Part shown: positions 1-12,475 of the stretch, piece after piece
Numbering within the stretch: the first letter of the stretch is position 1
How the letters are laid out: the number at the start of each line of letters is the position of its first letter
Assembly (NCBI GenBank): GCA_029718625.1
Contig: CM056379.1
Span: 68,938,670 to 69,002,669 of the forward strand
From: Synaphobranchus kaupii
Lineage: Eukaryota; Chordata; Actinopteri; Anguilliformes; Synaphobranchidae
Length of the DNA stretch: 64,000 nt
Direction: 5' to 3'
The notes under the pieces: model-generated
What the model was told of the DNA's origin: nothing
Databases searched by the model: none
The model's input: the letters and a program-made list of their open reading frames with translations, nothing else
Translations under genes and position numbers: made by a program

Positions 1-1152
1 TTATTCTGCTCAGTCCGCAGACATTCCCGCCTCTTCTCTAGTGGTTTCCCAAGTTTTGTGGGAACTTTCTGATTCCCTCACTGACTCCGAACCAGAATCA
101 TTACATAATGTTGACTATATAAGAACTAGAAAGGAAACATGGTCATGTGGTTCCATTCAATCCTATTCAATTTGGTTCTTCCACAATGGCACCACTGCAA
201 GATGGCTGCCATGGCCCGGAAATAGTATTACCGATGAGCTCTGCCATGTATTTCCAATGGAGCATTGTGAAAGTCATTGGAGTTGCCCCAGCGCAATCTA
301 GGTTCCAAAAGTTCACAATATGGTGATCAATAGAAGCAGGCGATCACATTTTACATTTTTCCTGGCTCCAAATTTTTTTTAGGATACACAGAAAAAAGAG
401 AGGTATGATTTAAAAAAACTCATCGGTGAGTGTTGAGTAGATCAGCGTGGATCAATCAGAAACCTTGACAAATGTATTCTGTTATATGAAATGATATTCC
501 GAGACGCCAACACTTTAATAGCCAACTTTTTATTACAAAATTATTACATGTGACTGCTTGCAACCGAATTGCAGTATAAAACATAATTAATATGCGATTG
601 TGTTCAGCTAATGACAGCAAATAGGCTACTTCTTATTTAAAGTGGTGGCATTTATTTTAGAACTCTTTTATTTTAGAACCCAACAAAAACAGTGAACAGA
701 TAAATACAATTTTGTATAATAGAAGAAATAAATAGCCCAATGGTTCAAATAAACATCTTTTATGGTGTCCAAATAAATCTTTACCAAATACTATTTAAAA
801 CTAATAAACGAAACAGGCTCCTGTACACAGACACACGCATCAAGATCTGGCTTGTTTGTCGGATTTGGCTGGCTATCTCTACTATACAGCCATCCATCCA
901 CCACATTTTCAGTAGGCCTAGGCTAGCTACTGGATTCTAGGATCTGAGAAAAAAATAAGATTTATATTTGCATAGACTAATAAAATAGCTATATGCAAAT
1001 ATAACCAGTCAATCTAGGCCAAGTAATATCTAATGTTACAATCAATGACCGACAGCGTTATTTTAGGCTATAGGCCTAACGTTAAACTTCTGCTAGAATA
1101 TTGGAGATGGGAAAGTCGTAAATAAATGTAAACTGGATGCGATTGCAAACAG
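1..1152. other. Unannotated AT-rich sequence
   Basis: I see no gene here. The open frames are short and unlike any family I know, and no inverted-repeat pair stands out. It ends where the CCCAGCAAACA terminal repeat of the next element begins. Confidence 0.5.
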
Positions 1153-1440
1153 CCCAGCAAACACAGAACGTTCCCCTAACGTTCGCATATGGTTCCCCTA
1201 TGGTTATTTTTGGGGAACCATTTCACAACGTTCTGGGAACGTTCCATTTAAGTTTAAAAAATTCGTAACATTCCCAAAACGTTCTGCGAACTAAAAAAAC
1301 ATAACGTTCTCTCATGGTTCCATGATACGTTACACAGAACGTTCGAATAAGGTTGTTTTTAGGTGTAATTCTTCCATAACTGGAACTGGAACGTTCCCAG
1401 AATGATGCACAGAGGTTTTTCTGTTAAACTTTTGAAATGC
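1153..1440. repeat. Left subterminal AACGTTCC repeat block
   Basis: The octamer AACGTTCC and close variants (ACGTTCTG, GGAACGTT) recur many times in both orientations within 300 bases. The right end of the same candidate element has the same words. Its role as a transposase binding array is inferred. Confidence 0.55.
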
Positions 1441-2351
1441 AGTGTAATTTTCCAATATTATATAAATATAGGCCTATAGGCTACGTAATAGGCTACTACT
1501 AGCCTACAATATATTAATTATATGCTAGCCTAATTATATATAGCCTAGGCTAATTTATAGCTAGCCCTATTATATACCTATAATATATGTTTTATGTCTA
1601 TCTGTCTGTCTGCCTGTATACCTATTCAAGACTCTTTTTTTCCCGCTGGTGATATATTTGGAAGCCGTGCGCTGGATATTTTATTTAATATTTAACAACT
1701 TTTTTCTTGATTTGAGCGCTGCTGTCCGACCGTTAGCTTACTCCAGCTGCCTTGGACATATGGCATTGGCTACAGGTAGGTAATTTAACCCTACTTAGTT
1801 TCGTGAATACATTTATAATTAGGCCCTAGCAGCTAGATTAAACAAATATCAATTGATAGACATAAGAAGATCAACTTCTAAAGTGTAGCCTAACGGTCGA
1901 GGCTAACTAGCTAACGTTAGATAGAATCAGCAGTGTAAAAGCCCAGGCCAAACAGAAACATTTAACTAGCTAGCTAATGAGTGGTATCGTTAGTTTAAAT
2001 TGACCACAACATGTAGGCTACATTGAGAAATTTTAAATGAAAAGTAGACTATAAAACTTTAACGTGCCTAGCAACCAATCGATAGAGAGATAATTTTGGA
2101 TAAGCCTATTCAATTAACGTTAGATCTGTTAATCAAGCTTATACGAACGGCATTTATCCTCAGCACCACAGTGGCTATGTATGTAGCCTATTTTTTTCAA
2201 CAATATTAAAGTGTGCGCTGGCATTTTCTGTTTTGATAAAGACAACCTATAATTTCTCACTATATTCTCTCCCTTTTAGTGTTGTGAACAGCACATTTGC
2301 TCACTGTTTGCGAAGATTACACGGTAACTTACTCCTTAGCTGAGGGACTTG

Positions 2352-4336
2352 GGGCCCTATCTTGGCGATCTTGGCCTAAGCGCATGGTGCTAAGTCCATT
2401 TAGGGCGTGTCCAAGTCCACTTTTGCTATTTTAACGGCGTGTTTTTTTGGCGCTAAGCACGGTGCATGGCGCAACTGGGCTGAACCTAGTCGCTTCATTA
2501 ATTATAGGTGTGTCTTGGGCGTGACATTCAATAAACCAATCAAAATGTCATATCCCATTCCCTTTAAAAGCCTGCTTTTCCACCTTGGCGGATTGCTTAT
2601 GATGGCGAAACAGACATGCTCGTGCATGTTTAGTGTGATCAAGGAATAGGCTAAATGGAGTATGATCAATATTATTCGGACTAACCATTAGCCTATGAGT
2701 TCCCGGTAATTCCAGACAGGGCTGTTATTTTACAAAATATGTGCGGTTAAATTTCGTTAAAAGGACCTGCAACAGCTGAGAATAAGCTATCAATGGCTTC
2801 AGTCTCACCTTAGAAAACGCCAAATTAGCCTGCTTGTTCAGCGGATTGCGTTTGATTATGGAATGAAAGTGTCAAACATCAATTCCAAGAGGCTGTTCTC
2901 ATGGAGTTCTCGAAGTTCAAGCTTCATCCAAAGTTCATTAGGCTACCTGCATAGTAGGCTAATATTGATTAATAACATACATACCGTTATTTTGCCTTAA
3001 TGATGACACTAAATAGCCATACAATAAAGCTGTCAGGTTCGCAACCCATAAGTTCACGCATATTTCCCCTTGTTTAATAATGTCCTGTTTATGGAAATGT
3101 GACCAACCTGTTTTACTCGTAGCGTAATCCTTTAAAACAATCCACTTTCCCAGGAAGACCGTTAAACGTGCGACTTACAGCAGGGGAAACAGAACATGCA
3201 GCTCACGTGCAGAGAATGGCATTAAAATTAATTGTGAATTAATTGTGTAACGTGCTGCAAATTTGTTTTAGTTTCTAATTAGACGCTTAGTTCTCTTTAA
3301 AATCGTTTTGTTCAGTTAAGGAATAACGGGTGAAATCAGCTGGGTTTTAAACGGTGAGAGTATGGAAACCTGGTCACTGTAATTAAAAAAAAATATGAAG
3401 GACGAAGAATAGCTAAGGTTACAATTTAGTTAACATGGTGACATCTCCGTTTTTTAACCATAGGCTATCGAAAAAAAACTTATGAACAGCGAATCCGCTG
3501 TAGCCTATAGGCTATTTGAAAAACAATAAATGCAATATTCACTGGACAAGGTTTTGAACTTTTTTCAGTCACAAATCATTCTATTTACTTACAGGCTGTA
3601 TTCATAGATAAACAGAGCTGTATTGTAATGACATCTGAAGCGCATTTTCAGAACTTAAATGTCCGTCTATTGCCGTGCGCGAGTTTTCCATTGAATGACA
3701 ATTCACGCATTAGGTGCAAAGACAATTCGCGCATTAGGCTTGATAGCTATACGTGTTATCAGCTCCTTTTTAATGGATAGCCATTGTCCCGTACCATCGC
3801 ACATCGCCTGGATGTTGATGGCAGCAATGTAATGTGGCATTGTTTCCCTTCGCTGAGGGAAAGGTATGTGGACCTATGGAACCTTTTATTATTATGCATT
3901 TTTGATATAGCCTACACAATAATAATATTTCACATTGTGATCTAGATATTTTAGTCATGCCTGTGCACGCCCCTGTGTGTAACAGACAGGAGGGTATGCG
4001 CGTTGTGCACACGCCTATGTAGACGCACTTATATGCGCCGTTAAAATAGCATGTAAACAACTGCGACATGACTTTAGACCAGGTTTGTGGTGGTTCTAGC
4101 GCAAGCGCTTTCTGCTGGCTCAAGATAGCAATCCGCCAAAAAGAATCCTGGCCACTCCTCATCTTAAGACCAACACGCCCAGTTCACTAATGATGGCGCA
4201 AGACTAGTTAATGGCGCAATGCTAGCTAAACGGCGTAAGCGTTAGGCGTTATTATGGACCTAGCGCCGGGTGTAAGATAGCAAAGACACTTGCGTTTGCG
4301 TTAGCGCCGCTTTGCGCCGGGTGTAAGATAGGGCCC
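2352..4336. mobile_element. Tandem transposon unit 1 of 4
   Basis: The unit starts GGGCCCTATCTTGGCG and ends GCCGGGTGTAAGATAGGGCCC, an imperfect terminal inverted repeat. It is preceded by TTG (2349-2351). It is 1985 bp long and near identical to the next three units. It differs in the last 150 bases, where it lacks the GTCAAAC/GTTTGAC hairpin the others share, and at 3494, where it reads GCGAATCC rather than GCGAATTC. No transposase frame is present; the 80- and 130-codon frames recur only because the DNA recurs. It looks like a non-autonomous DNA transposon of unresolved superfamily. Confidence 0.75.
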
Positions 4337-4339
4337 TGG

Positions 4340-6328
4340 GGGCCCTATCTTGGCGATCTTGGCGCTTAGTCTAAGCGCATGGCGCTAAGTCCATTTAGGG
4401 CGTGTCCAAGTCCACTTTTGCTATTTTAACGGCGTGTTTTTTTGGCGCTAAGCACGGCGCATGGCGCAACTGGGCTGAACCTAGTCGCTTCATTAATTAT
4501 AGGTGTGTCTTGGGCGTGACATTCAATAAACCAATCAAAATGTCATATCCCATTCCCTTTAAAAGCCTGCTTTTCCACCTTGGCGGATTGCTTATGATGG
4601 CGAAACAGACATGCTCGTGCGTGTTTAGTGTGATCAAGGAATAGGCTAAATGGAGTATGATCAATATTATTCGGACTAACCATTAGCCTATGAGTTCTCG
4701 GTAATTCCAGACAGGGCTGTTATTTTACAAAATATGTGCGGTTAAATTTCGTTAAAAGGACCTGCAACAGCTGAGAATAAGCTATCAATGGCTTCAGTCT
4801 CACCTTAGAAAACGCCAAATTAGCCTGCTTGTTCAGCGAATTTCGTTTGATTATGCAATGAAAGTGTCAAACATCAATTCCAAGAGGCTGTTCTCATGGA
4901 GTTCTCGAAGTTCAAGCTTCATCCAAAGTTCATTAGGCTACCTGCATAGTAGGCTAATATTGATTAATAACATACATACCGTTATTTTGCCTTAATGATG
5001 ACACTAAATAGCCATACAATAAAACTGTCAGGTTCGCAACCCATAAGTTCACGCATATTTCCCCTTGTTTAATAATGTCCTGTTTATGGAAATGTGACCA
5101 ACCGGTTTTACTCGTAGCGTAATCCTTTAAAACAATCCACTTTCCCAGGAAGACCGTTAAACGTGCGACTTACAGCAGGGGAAACAGAACATGCAGCTCA
5201 CGTGCAGAGAATGGCATTAAAATTAATTGTGAATTAATTGTGTAACGTGCTGCAAATTTGTTTTAGTTTCTAATTAGACGCTTAGTTCTCTTTAAAATCG
5301 TTTTGTTCAGTTAATGAATAACGGGTGAAATCAGCTGGGTTTTAAACGGTGAGAGTATGGAAACCTGGTCACTGTAATTTAAAAAAATATGAAGGACGAA
5401 GAATAGCTAAGGTTACAATTTAGTTAACATGGTGACATCTCCGTTTTTTAACCATAGGCTATCGAAAAAAACCTTATGCACAGCGAATTCGCTGTAGCCT
5501 AGGCTATTTGAAAAACAATAAATGCAATATTCACTGGACAAGGTTTTGAACTTTTTTCAGTCACAAACCATTCTATTTACTTACAGGCTGTATTCATAGA
5601 TAAACAGAGCTGTATTGTAATGACATCTGAAGCGCATTTTCAGAACTTAAATGTCCGTCTATTGCCGTGCGCGAGTTTTCCATTGAATGACAATTCACGC
5701 ATTAGGTGCAAAGACAATTCGCGCATTAGGCTTGATAGCTATAGGTGTTATCAGCTCCTTTTTAATGGATAGCCATTGTCCCGTACCATCGCACATCGCC
5801 TGGATGTTGATGGCAGCAATGTAATGTGGCATTGTTTCCCTTCGCTGAGGGAAAGGTATGTGGACCTATGGAACCTTTTATTATTATGCATTTTTGATAT
5901 AGCCTACACAATAATAATATTTCACATTGTGATCTAGATATTTTAGTCATGCCTGTGCACGCCCCTGTGTGTAACAGACAGGAGGGTATGCGCGTTGTGC
6001 ACACGCCTATGTAGACGCACTTATATGCGCCGTTAAAATAGCATGTAAACAACTGCGACATGACTTTAGACCAGGTTTGTGGTGGTTCTAGCGCAAGCGC
6101 TTTCTGCTGGCTCAAGATAGCAATACGCCAAAAAGAATCCTGGCCACTCCTCATCTTAAGACCAACACGCCCAGTTCACTAATGATGGCGCAAGAGTTAC
6201 GCCGTCAAACATGCTAGTTTGACGGTGTAAGCGTTAGGCGTTATTATGGACCTAGCGCCGGGTGTAAGATAGCAAAGACACTTGCGTTTGCGTTAGCGCC
6301 GCTTTGCGCCGGGTGTAAGATAGGGCCC
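4340..6328. mobile_element. Tandem transposon unit 2 of 4
   Basis: Same ends as unit 1, 1989 bp. It is joined to unit 1 by TGG (4337-4339) and to unit 3 by TTG (6329-6331). It keeps the 39-base stretch near 5168 that units 3 and 4 have lost, and shares the GTCAAAC/GTTTGAC subterminal hairpin (about 6205-6224) with them. Confidence 0.75.
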
Positions 6329-6331
6329 TTG

Positions 6332-8282
6332 GGGCCCTATCTTGGCGATCTTGGCGCTTAGTCTAAGCGCATGGCGCTAAGTCCATTTAGGGCATGTCCA
6401 AGTCCACTTTTGCTATTTTAACGGCGTGTTTTTTTGGCGCTAAGCACGGCGCATGGCGCAACTGGGCTGAACCTAGTCGCTTCATTAATTATAGGTGTGT
6501 CTTGGGCGTGACATTCAATAAACCAATCAAAATGTCATATCCCATTCCCTTTAAAAGCCTGCTTTTCCACCTTGGCGGATTGCTTATGATGGCGAAACAG
6601 ACATGCTCGTGCGTGTTTAGTGTGATCAAGGAATAGGCTAAATGGAGTATGATCAATATTATTCGGACTAACCATTAGCCTATGAGTTCCCGGTAATTCC
6701 AGACAGGGCTGTTATTTTACAAAATATGTGCGGTTAAATTTTGTTAAAAGGACCTGCAACAGCTGAGAATAAGCTATCAATGGCTTCAGTCTCACCTTAG
6801 AAAACGCCAAATTAGCCTGCTTGTTCAGCGAATTTCGTTTGATTATGCAATGAAAGTGTCAAACATCAATTCCAAGAGGCTGTTCTCATGGAGTTCTCGA
6901 AGTTCAAGCTTCATCCAAAGTTCATTAGGCTACCTGCATAGTAGGCTAATATTGGTTAATAACATACATACCGTTATTTTGCCTTAATGATGACACTAAA
7001 TAGCCATACAATAAAGCTGTCAGGTTCGCAACCCATAAGTTCACGCATATTTCCCCTTGTTTAATAATGTCCTGTTTATGGAAATGTGACCAACCTGTTT
7101 TACTCGTAGCGTAATCCTTTAAAACAATCCACTTTCCCAGGAAGACCGTTAAACGTGCAGAGAATGGCATTAAAATTAATTGTGAGTTAATTGTGTAACG
7201 TGCTGCAAATTTGTTTTAGTTTCTAATTAGACGCTTAGTTCTCTTTAAAATCGTTTTGTTCAGTTAAGGAATAACGGGTGAAATCAGCTGGGTTTTAAAC
7301 GGTGAGAGTATGGAAACCTGGTCACTGTCATTTAAAAAAATATGAAGGACGAAGAATAGCTAAGGTTACAATTTAGTTAACATGGTGACATCTCCGTTTT
7401 TTAACCATAGGCTATCGAAAAAAAACCTTATGCACAGCGAATTCGCTGTAGCCTAGGCTATTTGAAAAACAATAAATGCAATATTCACTGGACAAGGTTT
7501 TGAACTTTTTTCAGTCACAAACCATTCTATTTACTTACAGGCTGTATTCATAGATAAACAGAGCTGTATTGTAATGACATCTGAAGCGCATTTTCAGAAC
7601 TTAAATGTCCGTCTATTGCCGTGCGCGAGTTTTCCATTGAATGACAATTCACGCATTAGGTGCAAAGACAATTCGCGCATTAGGCTTGATAGCTATAGGT
7701 GTTATCAGCTCCTTTTTAATGGATAGCCATTGTCCCGTACCATCGCACATCGCCTGGATGTTGATGGCAGCAATGTAATGTGGCATTGTTTCCCTTCGCT
7801 GAGGGAAAGGTATGTGGACCTATGGAACCTTTTATTATTATGCATTTTTGATATAGCCTACACAATAATAATATTTCACATTGTGATCTAGATATTTTAG
7901 TCATGCCTGTGCACGCCCCTGTGTGTAACAGACAGGAGGGTATGCGCGTTGTGCACACGCCTATGTAGACGCACTTATATGCGCCGTTAAAATAGCATGT
8001 AAACAACTGCGACATGACTTTAGACCAGGTTTGTGGTGGTTCTAGCGCAAGCGCTTTCTGCTGGCTCAAGATAGCAATACGCCAAAAAGAATCCTGGCCA
8101 CTCCTCATCTTAAGACCAACACGCCCAGTTCACTAATGATGGCGCAAGAGTTACGCCGTCAAACATGCTAGTTTGACGGTGTAAGCGTTAGGCGTTATTA
8201 TGGACCTAGCGCCGGGTGTAAGATAGCAAAGACACTTGCGTTTGCGTTAGCGCCACTTTGCGCCGGGTGTAAGATAGGGCCC
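6332..8282. mobile_element. Tandem transposon unit 3 of 4
   Basis: Same ends, 1951 bp. It lacks a 39-base segment after CGTGC at about 7155; in units 1 and 2 that segment is flanked by CGTGC direct repeats, so this is a slippage-type deletion. The same deletion is in unit 4. It is followed by TTG (8283-8285). Confidence 0.75.
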
Positions 8283-8285
8283 TTG

Positions 8286-10236
8286 GGGCCCTATCTTGGC
8301 GCTTAGTCTAAGCGCATGGCGCTAAGTCCATTTAGGGTGTGTCCAAGTCCACTTTTGCTATTTTAACGGCGTGTTTTTTTGGCGCTAAGCACGGCGCATG
8401 GCGCAACTGGGCTGAACCTAGTCGCTTCATTAATTATAGGTGTGTCTTGGGCGTGACATTCAATAAACCAATCAAAATGTAATATCCCATTCCCTTTAAA
8501 AGCCTGCTTTTCCACCTTGGCGGATTGCTTATGATGGCGAAACAGACATGCTCGTGCGTGTTTAGTGTGATCAAGGAATAGGCTAAATGGAGTATGATCA
8601 ATATTATTCGGACTAACCATTAGCCTATGAGTTCCCGGTAATTCCAGACAGGGCTGTTATTTTACAAAATATGTGCGGTTAAATTTTGTTAAAAGGACCT
8701 GCAACAGCTGAGAATAAGCTATCAATGGCTTCAGTCTCACCTTAGAAAACGCCAAATTAGCCTGCTTGTTCAGCGAATTTCGTTTGATTATGCAATGAAA
8801 GTGTCAAACATCAATTCCAAGAGGCTGTTCTCATGGAGTTCTCGAAGTTCAAGCTTCATCCAAAGTTCATTAGGCTACCTGCATAGTAGGCTAATATTGG
8901 TTAATAACATACATACCGTTATTTTGCCTTAATGATGACACTAAATAGCCATACAATAAAGCTGTCAGGTTCGCAACCCATAAGTTCACGCATATTTCCC
9001 CTTGTTTAATAATGTCCTGTTTATGGAAATGTGACCAACCTGTTTTACTCGTAGCGTAATCCTTTAAAACAATCCACTTTCCCAGGAAGACCGTTAAACG
9101 TGCAGAGAATGGCATTAAAATTAATTGTGAGTTAATTGTGTAACGTGCTGCAAATTTGTTTTAGTTTCTAATTAGACGCTTAGTTCTCTTTAAAATCGTT
9201 TTGTTCAGTTAAGGAATAACGGGTGAAATCAGCTGGGTTTTAAACGGTGAGAGTATGGAAACCTGGTCACTGTCATTTAAAAAAATATGAAGGACGAAGA
9301 ATAGCTAAGGTTACAATTTAGTTAACATGGTGACATCTCCGTTTTTTAACCATAGGCTATCGAAAAAAACCTTATGCACAGCGAATTCGCTGTAGCCTAG
9401 GCTATTTGAAAAACAATAAATGCAATATTCACTGGACAAGGTTTTGAACTTTTTTCAGTCACAAACCATTCTATTTACTTACAGGCTGTATTCATAGATA
9501 AACAGAGCTGTATTGTAATGACATCTGAAGCGCATTTTCAGAACTTAAATGTCCGTCTATTGCCGTGCGCGAGTTTTCCATTGAATGACAATTCACGCAT
9601 TAGGTGCAAAGACAATTCGCGCATTAGGCTTGATAGCTATAGGTGTTATCAGCTCCTTTTTAATGGATAGCCATTGTCCCGTACCATCGCACATCGCCTG
9701 GATGTTGATTGAGTGGGCTGAGAGCAATGTAATGTGGCATTGTTTCCCTTCGCTGAGGGAAAGGTATGTGGACCTATGGAACCTTTTATTATTATGCATT
9801 TTTGATATAGCCTACACAATAATAATATTTCACATTGTGATCTAGATATTTTAGTCATGCCTGTGCACGCCCCTGTGTGTAACAGACAGGAGGGTATGCG
9901 CGTTGTGCACACGCCTATGTAGACGCACTTATATGCGCCGTTAAAATAGCATGTAAACAACTGCGATATGACTTTAGACCAGGTTTGTGGTGGTTCTAGC
10001 GCAAGCGCTTTCTGCTGGCTCAAGATAGCAATACGCCAAAAAGAATCCTGGCCACTCCTCATCTTAAGATCAACACGCCCAGTTCACTAATGATGGCGCA
10101 AGAGTTACGCCGTCAAACATGCTAGTTTGACGGCGTAAGCCTTAGGCGTTATTATGGACCTAGTGCCGGGTGTAAGATAGCAAAGACACTTGCGTTTGCG
10201 TTAGCGCCGCTTTGCGCCGGGTGTAAGATAGGGCCC
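8286..10236. mobile_element. Tandem transposon unit 4 of 4
   Basis: Same ends, 1951 bp, followed by TTG (10237-10239), matching the TTG before unit 1. It shares the 39-base deletion with unit 3. A local difference at 9706-9722 replaces GATGGCAGCAA with a longer TGAGTGGGCTGA stretch. Confidence 0.75.
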
Positions 10237-10239
10237 TTG

Positions 10240-10975
10240 GTGTTTTAACGTTACTTAAAACGTGGAAAACATTTTGAAATTTCCATTCCAGATGACGACA
10301 GACCTGTCACCGAGGAGTAACGTTAGGACAGAATGTCCAAAGTTCCCTCCATGAAGTACAATTTGAGTTGTGTGTGTGATTCACACAAAATTGAACAACA
10401 TTCTAGTAGCTATATTCCTAATACTCGCTTATTTTATTATTCGATTGTTTGCTTCAAATACACAAATAAGATTAAATTGAGTAACTCACATGCAAAACCA
10501 CCCTTCTGATTATTTTGCGTAGGCTATGTAGGCTCAGACGGGCTTAAACAGTCTTCCCATAGCCTAGTTAAAGGCACATTGCGGGGTAAGTAGAACAGTA
10601 AAGCTATGTATGCCAGTGTATATACTATCAGCCTTAATGTGTTTTAACTTAGCAAAAAACATGTTTTCCTTCCACCACAAACCAAGAGACATGCCAGGCT
10701 GCCCCTCAAAACTGCCCTTCAAAACTGTAAGTGGGCATCATTATTTTCTACTACCTATACCTGCACTTTTATGAGGGATATTGCCTATTTTAAATAAATC
10801 TATAGTTTGGTGCTTAAGTATATTTTTGTTTTATGACACAGCTGTCACAACTTCTGCCTGAAGAGCCCCAGGCCTTGTCAGAAGTAGCAAAAAAACCGTT
10901 TAGACTACCACATGCACACCTACACTCAATGATCTAAGCCCACAACATTTAATCTTTCCCCATAAATATTCTCAC
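10240..10975. other. Interior of the 14-kb element, no clear gene
   Basis: AT-rich sequence between the tandem array and the DUF4806-like remnant. It may hold upstream exons of that gene, but I could not define any with confidence. Confidence 0.4.
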
Positions 10976-11988
10976 TTGCAAGAATTTGCAGAGACCCAGC
11001 AAGAAATCCTTGCAATGCAAAGGAGAATACTGGCAGCTAGGGGAGAGGCAAAGGAGGACATTATGGAAAATAGTCCATGTCAGAATGTGGAGGAGCTCCA
11101 ACAGCTCAACAAGGAAGATGGAAAAGAGGACAAAGATGGTAAACATGGAAGAAGCTGTGAAAATATCATTTTAAAACTAAGATACCCACTTAGTTATGAC
11201 ATCATTATGGCATAATCAATTTAAGTCTAAACTGCAGTATCTACAGCACTTTATGCCTACTGTAATTTTTTACTTATAAATTAAATTAATTTATCTTGTA
11301 GTAGGCTACAGAATCATGAACTACCTTTGTTCTCTTGGAAGAGCTAACCCAGGGGCAGCTCTTCACAAAATGTTGTGCGAGGTGGCATCTAATCAAGTGT
11401 TGAGGACCTACACATTGAGGGGAAAAAACTGGCCTTCCAAGACATCAGGAATTGCCATGTGATAATAGGCAAGTTTAGCTTACACTGGTGACTTTTCATT
11501 TGATCTTTCTTGAAAGGTTCATAAAATTGAGTGTTTGCACATTTATTAATTTCCTTTTGCCTAAAATAGGATACCAACACTATGTCCTAAAACTCATGAA
11601 TTTTTACCTAAATTATATGTATATGACGTATATTATATATGTATATTATATTAACCTATTGTATACAGGTTTTCTAAATTAGCCTATGGTTTCATCTGAA
11701 TTCCTATGCAAAAGCACCTCAGGTTACTGTCAATTTAAATGATTGAAATATATGCATAATGAAGAATTGGTATTGAAGTTTTGCCTTACAGTATTAGTCA
11801 AATACACAAATACATGTATTCAATTGTGTTAATGTGGTGTTCAAATGGTAAAGAAAAAGAAAGAATAAAACATATGTTCTATTTCTAGGAGCAATCATGA
11901 AAAACTGAAGGAAACTGATGTGGAGGAACTCATCGCAGTGGCCCTGAGAATTTGCCCCACACAGGCATTTCAAAAGGAATTTAATTGA
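10976..11988 (+). pseudogene. Decayed DUF4806-like gene carried by the 14-kb element
   Basis: Three blocks read as remains of one spliced protein. Block 1 (10976-11150) is a charged, coiled-coil-like stretch ending in a VEELQQLNKE motif. Block 2 (11316-11470) reads MNYLCSLGRANPGAALHKML and, after a one-base frame change, GKKLAFQDIRNCHVII. Block 3 (about 11888-11988) reads HEKLKETDVEELIAVALRIC and ends in TGA. The order, a leucine-rich linker then an 'YLxSLGG...GKKAFxDLxLCxVI'-like core, is how I remember the DUF4806 domain, often found in transposon-linked fish genes. The frameshift in block 2 suggests it is dead. No molecular function is known to me. Confidence 0.42.
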
Positions 11989-12475
11989 TGGCTTTATTTT
12001 GTTAGAATAATTTTGATTGACAATCATGTTGGAGTAATTTTGTTTGGTTGTTTATACATATTTAGTTTGAATAGTATACTGTACATAGTGTGGCGTGAAA
12101 ATATAACTTCGGAATGTAAAGGGATGATTTAACCCTATACATGGTGGCCCCCTAGTGGTAGTTGTCGACGTCCCAATCACAGTACTCATATTTCTCTGAA
12201 ATTCTAAAGTTGTAGTTTCTTATTCCATTTCGCCAATGCCCAGCACATTTCCACAGCGACTACCTATCGCACGTGGGGCTGTAATACGTTGCTGTTATGT
12301 AAAAACGCTTGTACGTTTTAACGCATTTTTTGTACGTAAAAACATTATTAAAAAAAACAAAAAAACAGGTGTATGTATTTATCAATTTGAACTTTAAACT
12401 ATGGATGTAGTGAATATCTTTTGAGATTTTGACACTTGTTTGGTTGTTTTTGCATATTTTGTTTGAATAGTTATA

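Noticed and set aside
3770..10062. Recurring 130-codon minus-strand and 80-codon plus-strand frames in the 2-kb units
   Set aside because: They recur only because the DNA unit recurs, have no family resemblance, and overlap on both strands.
2352..10236. Satellite or CRISPR-like array
   Set aside because: Units are 2 kb, each with both terminal inverted repeats; there are no short repeats with spacers.
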